Below are positions 1-8,732 of a stretch of DNA of 64,000 nt, piece by piece (the stretch's first letter is position 1; every line of letters begins with the position of its first letter). Location of the stretch: positions 553,600 to 617,599 of the forward strand of contig JADKKK010000003.1 of assembly GCA_016720545.1 (NCBI GenBank). Direction: 5' to 3'. This DNA comes from Myxococcales bacterium (GTDB taxonomy: Bacteria > Myxococcota_A > Polyangia > Polyangiales > Polyangiaceae). The notes under the pieces are model-generated. The model did no database searches. It was not told where the DNA came from and saw only the letters and a program-made list of their open reading frames with translations. A program made the translations under genes and the position numbers.

Positions 1-1028
1 CTCGCGGCCGCGCAGACGCCCACGTCGAGCGCGTAGGTGCCGGGGGCGCCGCAGGGCGCGTCGGCCCCGCGCGTGGCCATGGGCGCGCCGTGGCCCATGC
101 CTCGCACGAGGCCGAGCTCGACCCGCACCGTGCCGGCGGAGTCCTTGTAGGCGCGTCGGGTCACAGCGCCGAGGGTGGTCTCCTCGTCGGCCACGGCGTC
201 GATCCCCGCGACGTGGGTCCACTGGCTGACCAGCGCGTCGGCGTTGGCGGGCTTCACGATCGGGTCCTGATCGCCGTGCCAGAGCTGCACGCGGACCCGC
301 GCGCTCGGGGCCGCCGCCGCGCGCACGAGATCGCCCCATTGGGCCGGGGAGAGACTCTTTGGAGCGCTGGCGCACCCCGCGCCCTCGAACGCGGTCTTCG
401 CGCAGCCGAACGGGATCGCCGCCTGGAGGCTCGCCGCCTCGAACAGCTCCGGGTACCCCGCGAGGAGCGCGGCGGCCATCGCGCCACCCGCGGACAGGCC
501 GGCGACGTACACGTGGTCCGCCCCGAGGCGCGCCTTGGCGTCGAGAGCTAGCGCCGCGATCGAGGCGGCCTCGCCCCTGCCCCGCGACGCGTGCTCGGGC
601 GCGAACCACCGGAAGCAGGTCGTCGGATCGTTCGGCGCCGTCTGCTCGGGGTAGAGCGCCGCGAACCCGTACGCGCGCGCCGCGTCCGACCAGCCGCTGC
701 TCGCCGCGTCGGACGCGCGCTGCGTGCACCCGTGCAGCACCACGACCAGGGCGCGGGCCGGGTTGCCCGCGGGCGCCTCGGCGAAGGCGACGAGCCCGCC
801 AGGGTTCTCCGGTGGCGACGCGTACGCGCGCAGCGAGAAGCCCGGCAGGGGCCCGCCGTCAGCCGGCGGCTCGGGCACGGCCGCGTCGACGGGCGTCACG
901 GGTCCCCCGTCGACCGGCGGGGCGGGCGCCACGGGCCCCGCGTCCCCCGAGGTGGTCGAGGAGCTGCACGCGAGCGGCCCGAGCGAGGTGGTCACGGCGA
1001 GGGCGACGAGGGCGGCAGCGCGCTTCAT
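1..1028 (-). CDS. PHB-depolymerase-family esterase lipoprotein (partial, runs off left edge)
   Basis: The minus-strand frame is open from ATG at 1028 to the window edge, about 342 codons, so the C-terminus is missing. It begins with a lipoprotein signal (charged MKRAAA, hydrophobic run, lipobox LACSSS near residue 21) and a Pro/Ala/Asp linker. The α/β-hydrolase core follows: an oxyanion-type LHGCTQ, a CFRWFAPEH stretch with a GRGEAASIA segment typical of PHB-depolymerase/feruloyl-esterase relatives, the nucleophile elbow GLSAGG, and a LWHGDQDP segment that should carry the acidic residue. It is probably an exported esterase acting on polyesters or acetylated polysaccharides; the substrate cannot be told. 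A second, unrelated-looking family member lies at 45366-46310. Confidence 0.82.
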   Translation of the reverse strand, partial: MKRAAALVALAVTTSLGPLACSSSTTSGDAGPVAPAPPVDGGPVTPVDAAVPEPPADGGPLPGFSLRAYASPPENPGGLVAFAEAPAGNPARALVVVLHGCTQRASDAASSGWSDAARAYGFAALYPEQTAPNDPTTCFRWFAPEHASRGRGEAASIAALALDAKARLGADHVYVAGLSAGGAMAAALLAGYPELFEAASLQAAIPFGCAKTAFEGAGCASAPKSLSPAQWGDLVRAAAAPSARVRVQLWHGDQDPIVKPANADALVSQWTHVAGIDAVADEETTLGAVTRRAYKDSAGTVRVELGLVRGMGHGAPMATRGADAPCGAPGTYALDVGVCAAA

Positions 1029-1157
1029 GGCCGGCACCCTGCCACCGTTTGCACCGTGCTGCAACGCAACACGCCACGCCGAAGCCGTGTGTGAGAGGCG
1101 TTGGAAGCCGATGGATCTGGATGCTGCGTCGCAACATGGCGCCCGCCCGGGGGATGC

Positions 1158-1421
1158 AGGTACTCCATCTCGTCGTCGCTCCACATGCTGGACGTCGAGC
1201 TCGGCTGGGAGTGGACGCTCGTGAGGCACCTCTTCCTGCGCGCCGCGGTGGGCGGCGGTTCACGCTGGGCTCGTCGACGAACATCGCTCCCGAGTTCGCG
1301 CGCGCGCGCGCCGCGCCTCACGGCGGCCTTCGCGAAGGCAGGCGAGACCTACCTCGACGACACGTACCGCTCGTACGTGTTCACACCCGTGGTGTAGGCC
1401 TGGCTCGGCTACGCGTTCTAG
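1158..1421 (+). pseudogene. Decayed C-terminal fragment of an outer-membrane/barrel-like protein
   Basis: No intact frame exists, but three reading-frame pieces join into one plausible protein tail: YSISSSLHMLDVELGWEW with LVRHLFLRAAVGG in one frame, RFTLGSSTNIAPEFARARA in a second, then LTAAFAKAGETYLDDTYRS and YVFTPVV back in the first. A TAG interrupts before a final AWLGYAF and a second TAG. The aromatic end and alternating pattern resemble a β-barrel C-terminus. Two compensating frameshifts plus a nonsense codon make this a gene remnant. It fills most of the otherwise gene-free 1029-1500 stretch, and its N-terminal part is not recognisable. Confidence 0.5.
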
Positions 1422-1500
1422 ATTCACGCCCCGCCGCTGATTTGCTCCCCGCCGACGCGCGCGGCACGGCGACGCGCAACTCTGCTATTTCCACCGGTGC

Positions 1501-3000
1501 GTGGAAGACCTCCCCGACACCGCCTACCGACGCACCCTCGATCGCTACGCGCTCTACGGCGAGATCGCGGCCGGGGGGATGGCGCGCGTCCATTTCGGGC
1601 GAGTGCTCGGCGCGCAGAGCGTGCCGCGCGTGGTCGCCATCAAGTGCCTCCTGCCCGAGCTCGCGGTCGACCCCACCTTCGTCCGCATGTTCCTCGCCGA
1701 GGGCCGGCTCGCGTCGCGCGTTCGGCACCCGAACGTCGTCGCGACCCACGACGTCGTGTCGCTGCCCGCCGGCGCGGAGGGCTCGCCCGGCCAGCTCTTC
1801 CACGTCATGGAGTACGTGGCGGGTGACTCGCTGTCGCGGCTGGTGCGCAAGTCGCGCGAGCGCGGCGTCCCGGTGCCACCGCGCGTCGCGGTGAGCGTCG
1901 CGTGTGGCCTGCTCGAGGGGCTGCACGCGGCCCACGAGGCGAAGAGCGAGACCGGCGAGCCGCTCGGCCTCGTGCACCGCGACGTCTCGCCGCAGAACGT
2001 GATGGTCGGCGTCGATGGCCTCGCGCGCGTGCTCGACTTCGGCGTCGCCACGGCGACCCACCTCGTGGACGAGGCGCCCGACCAGATCAAGGGCAAGGTC
2101 GGCTACATGGCGCCCGAGCAGCTCGCGCACGAGGGGGTCGATCGGCGGACCGACCTGTACGCCGCCGCCGTGGTGCTGTGGGAGACGCTCACGGGTCGAC
2201 GCCTCTTCAAGGCCGACAACCTCTCCGCCCTCATCGTGAAGGTGATGGCCGATCCGGTGGAGGTACCCAGCACCTACGCAGACGGAATCCCTAGCGATAT
2301 CGACATGATACTCATGAAGGCGCTCTCGCGCGACGTGCGCGATCGGTGGACGACCGCGCGCGAGCTCGCGGTGTTGCTGGAGGGCGCGCTGCCGCCGGCG
2401 CCGGCGCGCGACGTGGGCGCGTGGGTCGAGGAGGTCGGCGGAGACCGCCTGCGGTACCGGGCCGAGGTCGTCGCGGCGATCGAGGCGCAGTCGATCGCCC
2501 ACCTGAAGGTGCCGAGCGCGGCGCGCTCGCTCGGGCGCATCACGGTCGAGAGCGCGAGCTCCGATCTGACCGGCCTCGACGCGGACGCGCTGCCGGGCGC
2601 CGTCGAGCAGGCGCTCGCCAGCGATCCGCAGATCAAGGCCGTCATGCTGCGCCGCTCGCAGCCGCTCTTCGGGGCCGAGCCGTCGACGTCCAGGCTCCCT
2701 CAGCTTCAGGCCGGGCGCGCGAATCCCTGCGCGCCGGAGCGCGGGCAAGAGCCGCCGCCCGGGGCGCAAGCGACTCTTGGGGCCGCGCCCGTCGCGCCCG
2801 TCGCGCCCGTCGCGCCCGCGCCGTTCGCGCCGGTCGTGGACACCCCCGCTCCGACCCCACCGCGACCGCAGCCCGCGCGCGCTGCCAAGCGTGGCCTGAG
2901 CAGCGGCGCGCGCTCGGCGCTCCTCGCCCTCGGGGTGCTCGTGCTCATCGTGTGCGCGGCCTACGCGGGGCTCACCCTCGGCAGGATCGATCCGCCGTAG
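1501..3000 (+). CDS. Membrane-anchored Hanks-type Ser/Thr protein kinase
   Basis: A 499-residue protein with a GTG start. The kinase domain covers about residues 15-295: Gly-rich loop EIAAGGMARVHFG, ATP-anchoring Lys48 in VAIK, catalytic HRDVSPQNV (His159-Arg160-Asp161), DFGVA (Asp179) and GYMAPEQ in the activation segment, so it looks catalytically complete. The HRDVSPQN variant is common in myxobacterial kinases. A Pro/Ala linker with an in-frame 9-bp repeat (VAP three times) leads to one transmembrane helix at about 472-493 and a nine-residue tail, so the kinase faces the cytoplasm and there is no extracellular sensor. No dedicated partner is adjacent. A TATTTC box lies 9 nt upstream of the GTG. 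Confidence 0.88.
   Translation: MEDLPDTAYRRTLDRYALYGEIAAGGMARVHFGRVLGAQSVPRVVAIKCLLPELAVDPTFVRMFLAEGRLASRVRHPNVVATHDVVSLPAGAEGSPGQLFHVMEYVAGDSLSRLVRKSRERGVPVPPRVAVSVACGLLEGLHAAHEAKSETGEPLGLVHRDVSPQNVMVGVDGLARVLDFGVATATHLVDEAPDQIKGKVGYMAPEQLAHEGVDRRTDLYAAAVVLWETLTGRRLFKADNLSALIVKVMADPVEVPSTYADGIPSDIDMILMKALSRDVRDRWTTARELAVLLEGALPPAPARDVGAWVEEVGGDRLRYRAEVVAAIEAQSIAHLKVPSAARSLGRITVESASSDLTGLDADALPGAVEQALASDPQIKAVMLRRSQPLFGAEPSTSRLPQLQAGRANPCAPERGQEPPPGAQATLGAAPVAPVAPVAPAPFAPVVDTPAPTPPRPQPARAAKRGLSSGARSALLALGVLVLIVCAAYAGLTLGRIDPP
2793..2819 (+). repeat. In-frame 9-bp tandem repeat (GTCGCGCCC, 3 copies)
   Basis: Three perfect copies encode Val-Ala-Pro repeats in the linker between the kinase domain and the membrane helix. 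Copy-number change would lengthen the linker by three residues without breaking the frame. Confidence 0.8.
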
Positions 3001-3037
3001 CGCGCGCGGACTCGGGCTCGCCGCCCGATCCTGCGGA

Positions 3038-3733
3038 TCAGCTGCCCCGCGCGCCCGGCAGGGGGCACGACTCTCGGCCGGTCTTCTCGTCGTACTGCTG
3101 GTGGTAGTCCTCCGCCTTCCAGAAGACCTTGAGCGGCGCGAGCTCGGTGGTGATGGGGCGGGGGCGGCGGGTCTGCTCGGCCGCCATCGACGCCCGCGCG
3201 GCCGCGTCCTGCGCCGCCGAAAACGTGTAGATTGCACTCCTGTATTGGTCGCCCACGTCGGGCCCCTGGCGGTTCTTCGTCGTGGGGTCGTGCGAGCTCC
3301 AGAAGGTCTCGAGCAGCTTGAGGTAGGTGACCTGGCCGGGGTCGAACTCCACGAGGACGACCTCGGCGTGGCCGGTGCCGTGCGCGCACACCGTCTCGTA
3401 GGTAGGGGCCTCGGTGTGGCCGCCCGCGTAGCCGACCGCGGTCGCGACCACGCCCGGGACACGGCGGAAAGTGTTCTCCGAGCCCCAGAAGCAGCCCTCG
3501 GCGAAGGCGGCGAGCTCGTGGCCAGGCGCGGGAGAGAGCGGCGTGCCGCGCCCCGCGTGCCCCGGATCGGCGCCGATCTTGGGCACAGTCTTCGCCGCCA
3601 CGCCTAGCGCGAGGGTCGCGTCGGCGGGTGCCGTGGTCGCGCCGCCGCGGCATCCCGCCAGGGTCGCCAGCGCGGCGACGGCGACGGCAGAGGTGAACGC
3701 GGAGGTGAGGATTCCAGGGATGATCGCGCGCAT
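3038..3733 (-). CDS. msrA: Peptide-methionine (S)-S-oxide reductase, exported lipoprotein form
   Basis: A 231-residue protein starting at ATG 3733, chosen because it opens a lipoprotein signal (MRAIIPGILT... LATLAGCRGG). The MsrA signature EGCFWGSE carries the catalytic Cys81, followed by VGYAGG, YETVCAHGTGHAE, FWSSHDPTT, GDQYRSAIY and the late YHQQY, covering the whole family fold. A C-terminal Cys223 could act as a resolving cysteine. It repairs S-oxidised methionine, here probably in the cell envelope rather than the cytosol. It converges on the kinase gene with a 37-bp gap. Confidence 0.93.
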   Translation of the reverse strand: MRAIIPGILTSAFTSAVAVAALATLAGCRGGATTAPADATLALGVAAKTVPKIGADPGHAGRGTPLSPAPGHELAAFAEGCFWGSENTFRRVPGVVATAVGYAGGHTEAPTYETVCAHGTGHAEVVLVEFDPGQVTYLKLLETFWSSHDPTTKNRQGPDVGDQYRSAIYTFSAAQDAAARASMAAEQTRRPRPITTELAPLKVFWKAEDYHQQYDEKTGRESCPLPGARGS

Positions 3734-3806
3734 GCTCACCCCTACGCGTGGCGCGTGGCGCGGTATCGCGGCGCGACGCCGCGAGGCCACGACACCGAGG
3801 GCCGTG

Positions 3807-3812
3807 TAGAGT
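3807..3812 (+). promoter_or_regulatory. -10-like box TAGAGT before the kynureninase-like gene
   Basis: TAGAGT, preceded by TG one base away, ends 9 nt before the ATG at 3822. No Shine-Dalgarno sequence fits between them, which suggests a very short leader or a leaderless transcript. It is one of a recurring set in this window. Confidence 0.4.
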
Positions 3813-3821
3813 CAGCGCGAG

Positions 3822-5003
3822 ATGGAACCTGTCGATCCGCGCGCGCTCCGGCCGCACTACGGCGCTTTTCTCCGACCTGGCCGCGTGCTCCTCACCGGGC
3901 ACTCCCACCAGGCCTGGCCGGACGCGGCACGCGCGGGCCACCTCGAGGCGTTCGAGGCCGCGGCGGCGCACGTCGACGACAAATGGGCGAGCGCGTTCGA
4001 GGCCGCGGGGGCCGTCCGGGCGAGCGTCGCGTCCCACCTCGGCGTGCGCCCCGGCTCGGTGGCGCTGGGCGCGAGCACGCACGATCTGGTGGTGCGGCTG
4101 CTGTCCGCTCTGCCGCTCGGCAGGAGACGCCACGTCGTGGCGACCGCCGGCGAGTTTCACACCCTGTACCGCCAGCTGACCCGCCTCGCCGAGGAGGGCG
4201 TCGAGGTCGAGCTCGTCCCGACCGAGCCCGTCGCGACGCTCGCGGAGCGCTTGGCGGCGGCCGTCCGCGACGACACGGCCGCGCTGTTCGCTTCGACCGT
4301 CCTCTTCGAGAGCGGCGCGGTGGTCCCGCACCTCGCCGACGCCGCCGTCGCCGCGCGGGCTCGCGGGGCCGAGGTCGTCTTGGACGCGTACCACCACTTC
4401 ATGGTGAGGCCGCTCTCGGCCTCGGACTACGCGGGCGGCGACGTGTTCGTCCTCGGCGGCGGCTACAAGTACGCGCAGTGGGGCGAGGGCGTGTGCTTCA
4501 TGACCGTGCCCGCGTCGTGCGCGCTGCGCCCGGTGGTGACGGGCTGGTTCTCCGACTTCGCCGGCCTCGGGGCGCCCCGAGGCCAGGGCCCGGTGGGGTA
4601 CGGGCCGACCCTCGCCGACCGCTTCGCGGGCTCGACCTACGACCCCACGAGCCACTTCCGCGCGCGCGCCGTCGCGGCGTTCTTCTCCACGCAGGGCCTC
4701 ACACCTGGGCGCCTCGAGGAGAGCTACATGCGCCAAACAACACGTATTTTTGAGGGCCTTGCGGGCGCGGGGCTCGCGCTCGTCTCCCCCACCGACGCGC
4801 TCGCTCGCGGCGGGTTCGTGGCCGCGCGCCTCGCGAGCCCGGACGCGGCATCGGCGGTGGTGAAGGGCCTCCGCGACGAGGGCGTGTGGGTCGACGCCCG
4901 CGGCCCGTTGGCGCGCCTCGGGCCCGCGCCGTACGTCACGGACGACGAGCTCGACCTCGGGGTGGAGGCGTTCGTACGCCACGCGCTGGCTGCGCGGTCG
5001 TGA
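3822..5003 (+). CDS. Kynureninase-like PLP-dependent enzyme
   Basis: A 393-residue fold-type-I PLP enzyme. Visible features are an N-terminal LLTGHSHQAWPDAA, the cofactor-binding region LDAYHHFMV, the Schiff-base lysine K216 in GGGYKYAQWGEG, and a phosphate/substrate loop with FAGSTYDPTSHFRA that resembles kynureninase. Kynureninase converts L-kynurenine to anthranilate and alanine; a cysteine-desulfurase-like or other class V aminotransferase activity cannot be excluded. No other tryptophan-catabolism gene is nearby, so the pathway is unassigned. It stands alone between msrA (divergent) and a convergent hypothetical gene. Confidence 0.65.
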   Translation: MEPVDPRALRPHYGAFLRPGRVLLTGHSHQAWPDAARAGHLEAFEAAAAHVDDKWASAFEAAGAVRASVASHLGVRPGSVALGASTHDLVVRLLSALPLGRRRHVVATAGEFHTLYRQLTRLAEEGVEVELVPTEPVATLAERLAAAVRDDTAALFASTVLFESGAVVPHLADAAVAARARGAEVVLDAYHHFMVRPLSASDYAGGDVFVLGGGYKYAQWGEGVCFMTVPASCALRPVVTGWFSDFAGLGAPRGQGPVGYGPTLADRFAGSTYDPTSHFRARAVAAFFSTQGLTPGRLEESYMRQTTRIFEGLAGAGLALVSPTDALARGGFVAARLASPDAASAVVKGLRDEGVWVDARGPLARLGPAPYVTDDELDLGVEAFVRHALAARS

Positions 5004-5040
5004 GCGAGCCGTCGTTTCGAGCGTAGGCGCCCTCGCGTGC

Positions 5041-6018
5041 TCAGCGCGCGAGGAGCGCCCGCAGCGCCGCGAGCGGATCGAACCCGAGCACGCCCGCGAG
5101 GTCGGTGTCGCCCGCCGCCGCGCCCACCGTGTCGCGGAGCAGCGAGAGCACCGGCTCGAGCCTGCGCACGGCGGGGAGCCTCCCGATGCGCTCGGCCGCG
5201 AACCTCGCCCCGTCGATGCCGAGGGCGAGCGCGATGGCGGGCGGCACCGGGGACACGGACACCTCGCGGATGGCCACCGCGCGGCCCCACTCGCCGGGTC
5301 GGGCCTCGCGCTGGAGGCGCTGGAAGGTGTCGACCTCGGCGAAGACGCCCAGCGCGAGCGGGCCGTAGAGCTCCTCGACGGTACGTGCGAGATACATGTC
5401 GTCTCGGCGCCAGTCACCCGAGAGGTGCCCCGTGCGAGGGAGCACCTCCGCGGGCCCGGCGAGGACATCGAAGCCGCTGCCCTGCCGACGGAGCACGGCC
5501 ATCGTGTAGAGCTCGCCCTGGTCGAAGAGGCCGAGCATCACCGACTTGCCCGACGGGCACACCGAGTCGAGGGCGCGACGCACCACGGTCTGCGTGGGCG
5601 GCGGCACGCCGTGCAGGCGACGCGGCCAGCGCTCGAGCAGTCCCTCGGCGGTCATCTGCTGCACGATCCCCACGAGCGTGAGCGCCTGCGCCGTGAGGTC
5701 GTCGCTGCGCCGGAGCCGCGCGCCGAAGCGCTCCATGATCTCCTCGAGGGCGTAGCGCTCGGCGGCGATCGCGAAGCTCGCGCCGTGGCGCGCGGCGAGC
5801 TCCGGGAGCGGGGTCGGCCAGGGACCGCCCGGCGTGAGCCGGCCGCGCTTCGTGTGGACCAGCTTCCGGATGACGCCGCCCTCGTGGAGCACGAAGAGCC
5901 CGCCGCGCGCCCGCTCGGCCTCGCGATCCTCGGTGCGCGCCCGCGGCTTCCACAGCGCGAGGAACCGAGACCACGACTCGTGGGTCCACCCTTCGAAGCG
6001 AACGTCGGCGGTCAACAT
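5041..6018 (-). CDS. Conserved hypothetical protein (325 aa)
   Basis: ATG at 6018 gives MLTADVRFEGWTHESWSRF. Codon usage has the strong GC3 bias of real genes here. The protein is soluble-looking, with no signal peptide or membrane helix. I recognise no family. Notable segments are GGVIRKLVHTKRGRLTPGG, a middle part resembling a regulatory or binding domain (GLFDQGELYTMAVLRR) and VRRLEPVLSLLRDTVGAAAG near the end. It is divergent from the equally unknown 6130 gene, with 111 bp between them. Confidence 0.6.
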   Translation of the reverse strand: MLTADVRFEGWTHESWSRFLALWKPRARTEDREAERARGGLFVLHEGGVIRKLVHTKRGRLTPGGPWPTPLPELAARHGASFAIAAERYALEEIMERFGARLRRSDDLTAQALTLVGIVQQMTAEGLLERWPRRLHGVPPPTQTVVRRALDSVCPSGKSVMLGLFDQGELYTMAVLRRQGSGFDVLAGPAEVLPRTGHLSGDWRRDDMYLARTVEELYGPLALGVFAEVDTFQRLQREARPGEWGRAVAIREVSVSPVPPAIALALGIDGARFAAERIGRLPAVRRLEPVLSLLRDTVGAAAGDTDLAGVLGFDPLAALRALLAR

Positions 6019-6117
6019 GGGCTGAAAAACAAAGACCCCAAGCGCGCCCGTTCTGCAATCGTTTCCCGCGAGCCCGCGGCGTGTCGCTTCGCCGAGCGGC
6101 GCCGCCTCGTGGGCTGC

Positions 6118-6123
6118 TAGGTT
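6118..6123 (+). promoter_or_regulatory. -10-like box TAGGTT, leaderless-type spacing
   Basis: TGCTAGGTT places the hexamer exactly 6 nt before the GTG start at 6130. This spacing would put the transcription start at or next to the start codon. Confidence 0.45.
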
Positions 6124-6129
6124 CGCGCC

Positions 6130-7077
6130 GTGGACGCCACCCCCACGACCGCCGAGTCGCTCTTCCTCTCCCACTTCCTGCCGCTCTACCCCGAGTCGGC
6201 CCGCGCCGACCTCGGGCTCGCCCGGGCGACCGACGCGAACCCGGGCAAGAACCCCGCGCTCGTCGACCAGCTCGAAGACACGGCGCTGCGCTTCGCGGCC
6301 CTCTTTCCGCGGCTGGTAGAGGGCGCCGTCCTCGACTTCTCCGACGCCAGCGTGCACCGGCTGAGCGCGTCGCTCACGAGAGAGCGCCGCGAGGCCTGGG
6401 CGAGCGACGGCGGCGCCGCGGGGGCGGCCGACAACACGCTCTTCAACGTGGTGGTGCATGGCGCCGCGTACGTGGCGGCGTGCATCGTCAAGAACCACGG
6501 CGGCCGCTGGGCGGTCCGCAACCCGCTCTGGGAGAGCCTGGTGTCGCTCACCTCGCGCGCGGGCACGGGCGATCTGCCCGTGTTCCACTGGTGGCTCAAG
6601 GCGCTCTCCGACGCGGCGCTGGCGGGCGAGGCGAACCTCTCGGACCGGTACCGAGCGCAGGTCGAGCTCCCGTGCGCGCGCCCCGAGACCTGGCCGCGAT
6701 TGTTCGAGGGCGAGCGGTCGCTGCCGCGCATCACCAAGGTGCGGTACGACGTGCTGCACAAGTACCTGAAGGCGCACGTGCCCGAGGTCCGTGATCTCGG
6801 CGTGGTGTTCCCCTCCCCGGAGCGCTTCGACGAGCTCGGCTTCAAGTGGCTCGACGTGCGGGCGCTCGGCGACAACCGAGTGCTGCTCATCTCGGGCCTC
6901 GCGCGCGCCGGGTTTCACCTCTTCTTCCTGACGGCGTCCGGCTTCGACAAGGCACTTTACTATCCCGCCGACTCGTTCCCCGAGCCGGTGGTGCGCCCCC
7001 GCGGCGACAAGCTGGAGGTGCACCTCGCCGTCGGCACCCAGCCGGTCGTCCACGAGATGCTCTACTGGGGCCTGTAG
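6130..7077 (+). CDS. Conserved hypothetical protein (315 aa)
   Basis: The GTG start is supported by a TAGGTT box 6 nt upstream. The protein is soluble, acidic and aromatic-rich, with no signal peptide. Recognisable but unassigned stretches are DNTLFNVVVHGAAYVAACIV, GGRWAVRNPLWESLVSLTSR, LPVFHWWLKALSD and a C-terminal VGTQPVVHEMLYWGL. I cannot assign a family. It is followed 69 bp later by the thioredoxin-like gene, which has its own TAGAGA box, so the two are probably transcribed separately. Confidence 0.6.
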   Translation: MDATPTTAESLFLSHFLPLYPESARADLGLARATDANPGKNPALVDQLEDTALRFAALFPRLVEGAVLDFSDASVHRLSASLTRERREAWASDGGAAGAADNTLFNVVVHGAAYVAACIVKNHGGRWAVRNPLWESLVSLTSRAGTGDLPVFHWWLKALSDAALAGEANLSDRYRAQVELPCARPETWPRLFEGERSLPRITKVRYDVLHKYLKAHVPEVRDLGVVFPSPERFDELGFKWLDVRALGDNRVLLISGLARAGFHLFFLTASGFDKALYYPADSFPEPVVRPRGDKLEVHLAVGTQPVVHEMLYWGL

Positions 7078-7134
7078 CAGCTCGCTCGCGCCGCCCGCGG
7101 GCGCCGACCGTGCGGCGGTTTTCGCGCGCCGTGG

Positions 7135-7140
7135 TAGAGA
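7135..7140 (+). promoter_or_regulatory. -10-like box TAGAGA, leaderless-type spacing
   Basis: GTGGTAGAGA ends 6 nt before ATG 7147, the same geometry as at 6118 and 44115. No ribosome-binding site is visible. Confidence 0.4.
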
Positions 7141-7146
7141 GTCCCC

Positions 7147-7758
7147 ATGACCGCGAAGGCCGAGACCCCCGCGCCAAAGCCCGATGAGACCCCCGCGAAG
7201 AAGGCCGACCCGTCGGATGGCGCGTTCTACGTCGTGAGCCTCGCCGTGGTCGTGCTCGCGCTCCTCTTCGGCTTCTTCGGGCTCCCCAAGATGTTCCGCA
7301 CGGCGCACGCCGAGCGCATCGGGAAAGTGGCGCCCGACTTCACCCTGCCGGTCCTCTCCAACGGGGACGCGCTCGGCCCGAAGACCGAGCAGATCGCGCT
7401 CGCGTCGCTCAAGGGGCGGCCGGTGCTGCTCGACTATTGGGCCACGTGGTGCGGCCCCTGCCAGGCCGAGGCGCCCGTCGTCGATCGCATCTACCGTCGC
7501 CACAAGGAGCGCGGCCTCGTGGTCCTCGGCGTGAACGTGAACGCGAAGAACGACCTCGACTCGGTGGCGCCCTGGGTTCAGCGCAAAGGGCTGAGCTTCC
7601 CCATCCTGCACGACTTCGACAACTCGGGGTCGGCCGCGTTCAACGTCACGAACATCCCCACGCTGGTGCTCATCTCGCGCGAGGGCAAGGTGGTCGCGAT
7701 CCGCACCGGCGTCACGAGCGACGAGGACCTCGATCGCCTCGTGAAGGAAGCCCTGTAG
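7147..7758 (+). CDS. TlpA/ResA-type thiol-disulfide oxidoreductase, membrane-anchored
   Basis: A 203-residue protein: a charged, Pro/Ala/Lys-rich N-terminus, one transmembrane helix at about 26-44 and an extracytoplasmic thioredoxin domain with the redox pair Cys102/Cys105 in WATWCGPC and a cis-Pro loop NIPTLVLI. The KVAPDFTLPVLSNGD entry is typical of the AhpC/TSA-TlpA group. It probably reduces periplasmic disulfides (cytochrome c maturation or oxidative defence); no cytochrome-maturation genes are adjacent. It is followed by a GC-rich hairpin with a short T stretch at 7813-7847. Confidence 0.85.
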   Translation: MTAKAETPAPKPDETPAKKADPSDGAFYVVSLAVVVLALLFGFFGLPKMFRTAHAERIGKVAPDFTLPVLSNGDALGPKTEQIALASLKGRPVLLDYWATWCGPCQAEAPVVDRIYRRHKERGLVVLGVNVNAKNDLDSVAPWVQRKGLSFPILHDFDNSGSAAFNVTNIPTLVLISREGKVVAIRTGVTSDEDLDRLVKEAL

Positions 7759-7812
7759 CGTCGGCTGCTGACCGGCCTCGGCTCGGCCTCGGGTCCGCGG
7801 CGGCGCCGAACG

Positions 7813-7847
7813 CGCCGGGGCGCGCGGCCGCCCGGGGCGCCCCGGCG
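7813..7847 (+). terminator. Hairpin terminator after the TlpA-like gene
   Basis: A perfect 10-bp inverted repeat (CGCCGGGGCG / CGCCCCGGCG) encloses a 15-nt loop and is followed by GGTTTCCCTT. It sits 55 bp after the stop codon and before the next start. Confidence 0.5.
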
Positions 7848-7872
7848 GGTTTCCCTTCCTTGGCCACGAAGC

Positions 7873-8319
7873 GTGCGCAATCATGCGGGCGTGTCGGATG
7901 ACGAGACCCACGGCCCAACTCCGAGGCCCTTCCCCCCCTTTCCGTCGGTCAAGGCGCCGCCGCCGGGACGCGGCCTCGACCCGCGCCAGGCGCACGCGCT
8001 GAAGCTCGACGAGGGGCTCGCCGGCAGGCTGCCGACCGCGGTCGACACCGGCGTGGGCTTCCGGGCTTCCGCGGTCGATCTCGGAGAATTGAAGGAGCTC
8101 ATCGAGGGCGGCACCCGGCGGCTCACCCTCCAGCAGCTCCACACGCGCTGGGACGACGACGTGCGCGGCTTCATCCACTCGGTCGTGACGAGCTGGGTGC
8201 AGCGCCCCCGCGACATCGCGGGCGAGCTGCTCGCCGATCGGGTGCGCGTGCGCTTCGTGACGCAGGACGACCACGGCGAGTACTCGTACGCGTTCGACGT
8301 CTTCCCAAGGAGCCCGTGA
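7873..8319 (+). CDS. Hypothetical protein (148 aa)
   Basis: A GTG start at 7873 is followed by a second possible GTG at 7891 (VSDDETHG), and either is possible. The Pro-rich N-terminus leads to a compact domain with LKELIEGGTRRLTLQQLHTR and RVRFVTQDDHGEYSYAFDVF. It is cytoplasmic by appearance. No family is recognised. The stop overlaps the next gene's start (GTGA), so the two are translationally coupled and probably work together. Confidence 0.55.
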   Translation: MRNHAGVSDDETHGPTPRPFPPFPSVKAPPPGRGLDPRQAHALKLDEGLAGRLPTAVDTGVGFRASAVDLGELKELIEGGTRRLTLQQLHTRWDDDVRGFIHSVVTSWVQRPRDIAGELLADRVRVRFVTQDDHGEYSYAFDVFPRSP

Positions 8320-8588
8320 CCGCGAGCGACGCGCTCGGCGCGGCCGAGATCGCGCTGCTACGCGAGGTGCGCCTGTCCGACGAGGACCACGGCGGGCTCG
8401 ACTCGCGCGAGCTCTCCCGCGACGAGTACGACACCATGGACCGCCTCTGCGCGCTCGGGCTGGTCGAGGCGATCGGCGAATACGGCGAGGCGCCCGACGG
8501 CGAGGAAGACGAGCGCGAGGCGGGCGACTCCGAGATCGTCTACCGCGTCACCGGCGCCGGGGTGGCGGCGCTCGCGGAGCGTGGCTGA
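8316..8588 (+). CDS. Small acidic hypothetical protein (90 aa)
   Basis: The GTG start overlaps the stop of the preceding gene by four bases. The sequence is helical and acidic, and ends with SEIVYRVTGAGVAALAERG, the typical tail of a winged-helix or MarR-like domain (a helix, then Y-x-T-x-x-G). Because it lacks a clear recognition helix, I leave it as hypothetical, possibly DNA-binding. Confidence 0.5.
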   Translation: MTASDALGAAEIALLREVRLSDEDHGGLDSRELSRDEYDTMDRLCALGLVEAIGEYGEAPDGEEDEREAGDSEIVYRVTGAGVAALAERG

Positions 8589-8732
8589 GGTGGGGCAGCC
8601 GGTGCGGCGTGGGTGTGAGGGCGTTCCCCCCTCACGCTCCCCCCTTCGCGGCGCGTGTTGTCGGCGTGGCTGAGGCGCGCGAGCGGCGAAAGAGAGGGCG
8701 CCGCTGCGATGAACGGGCGTGGCCGCCGTGCG

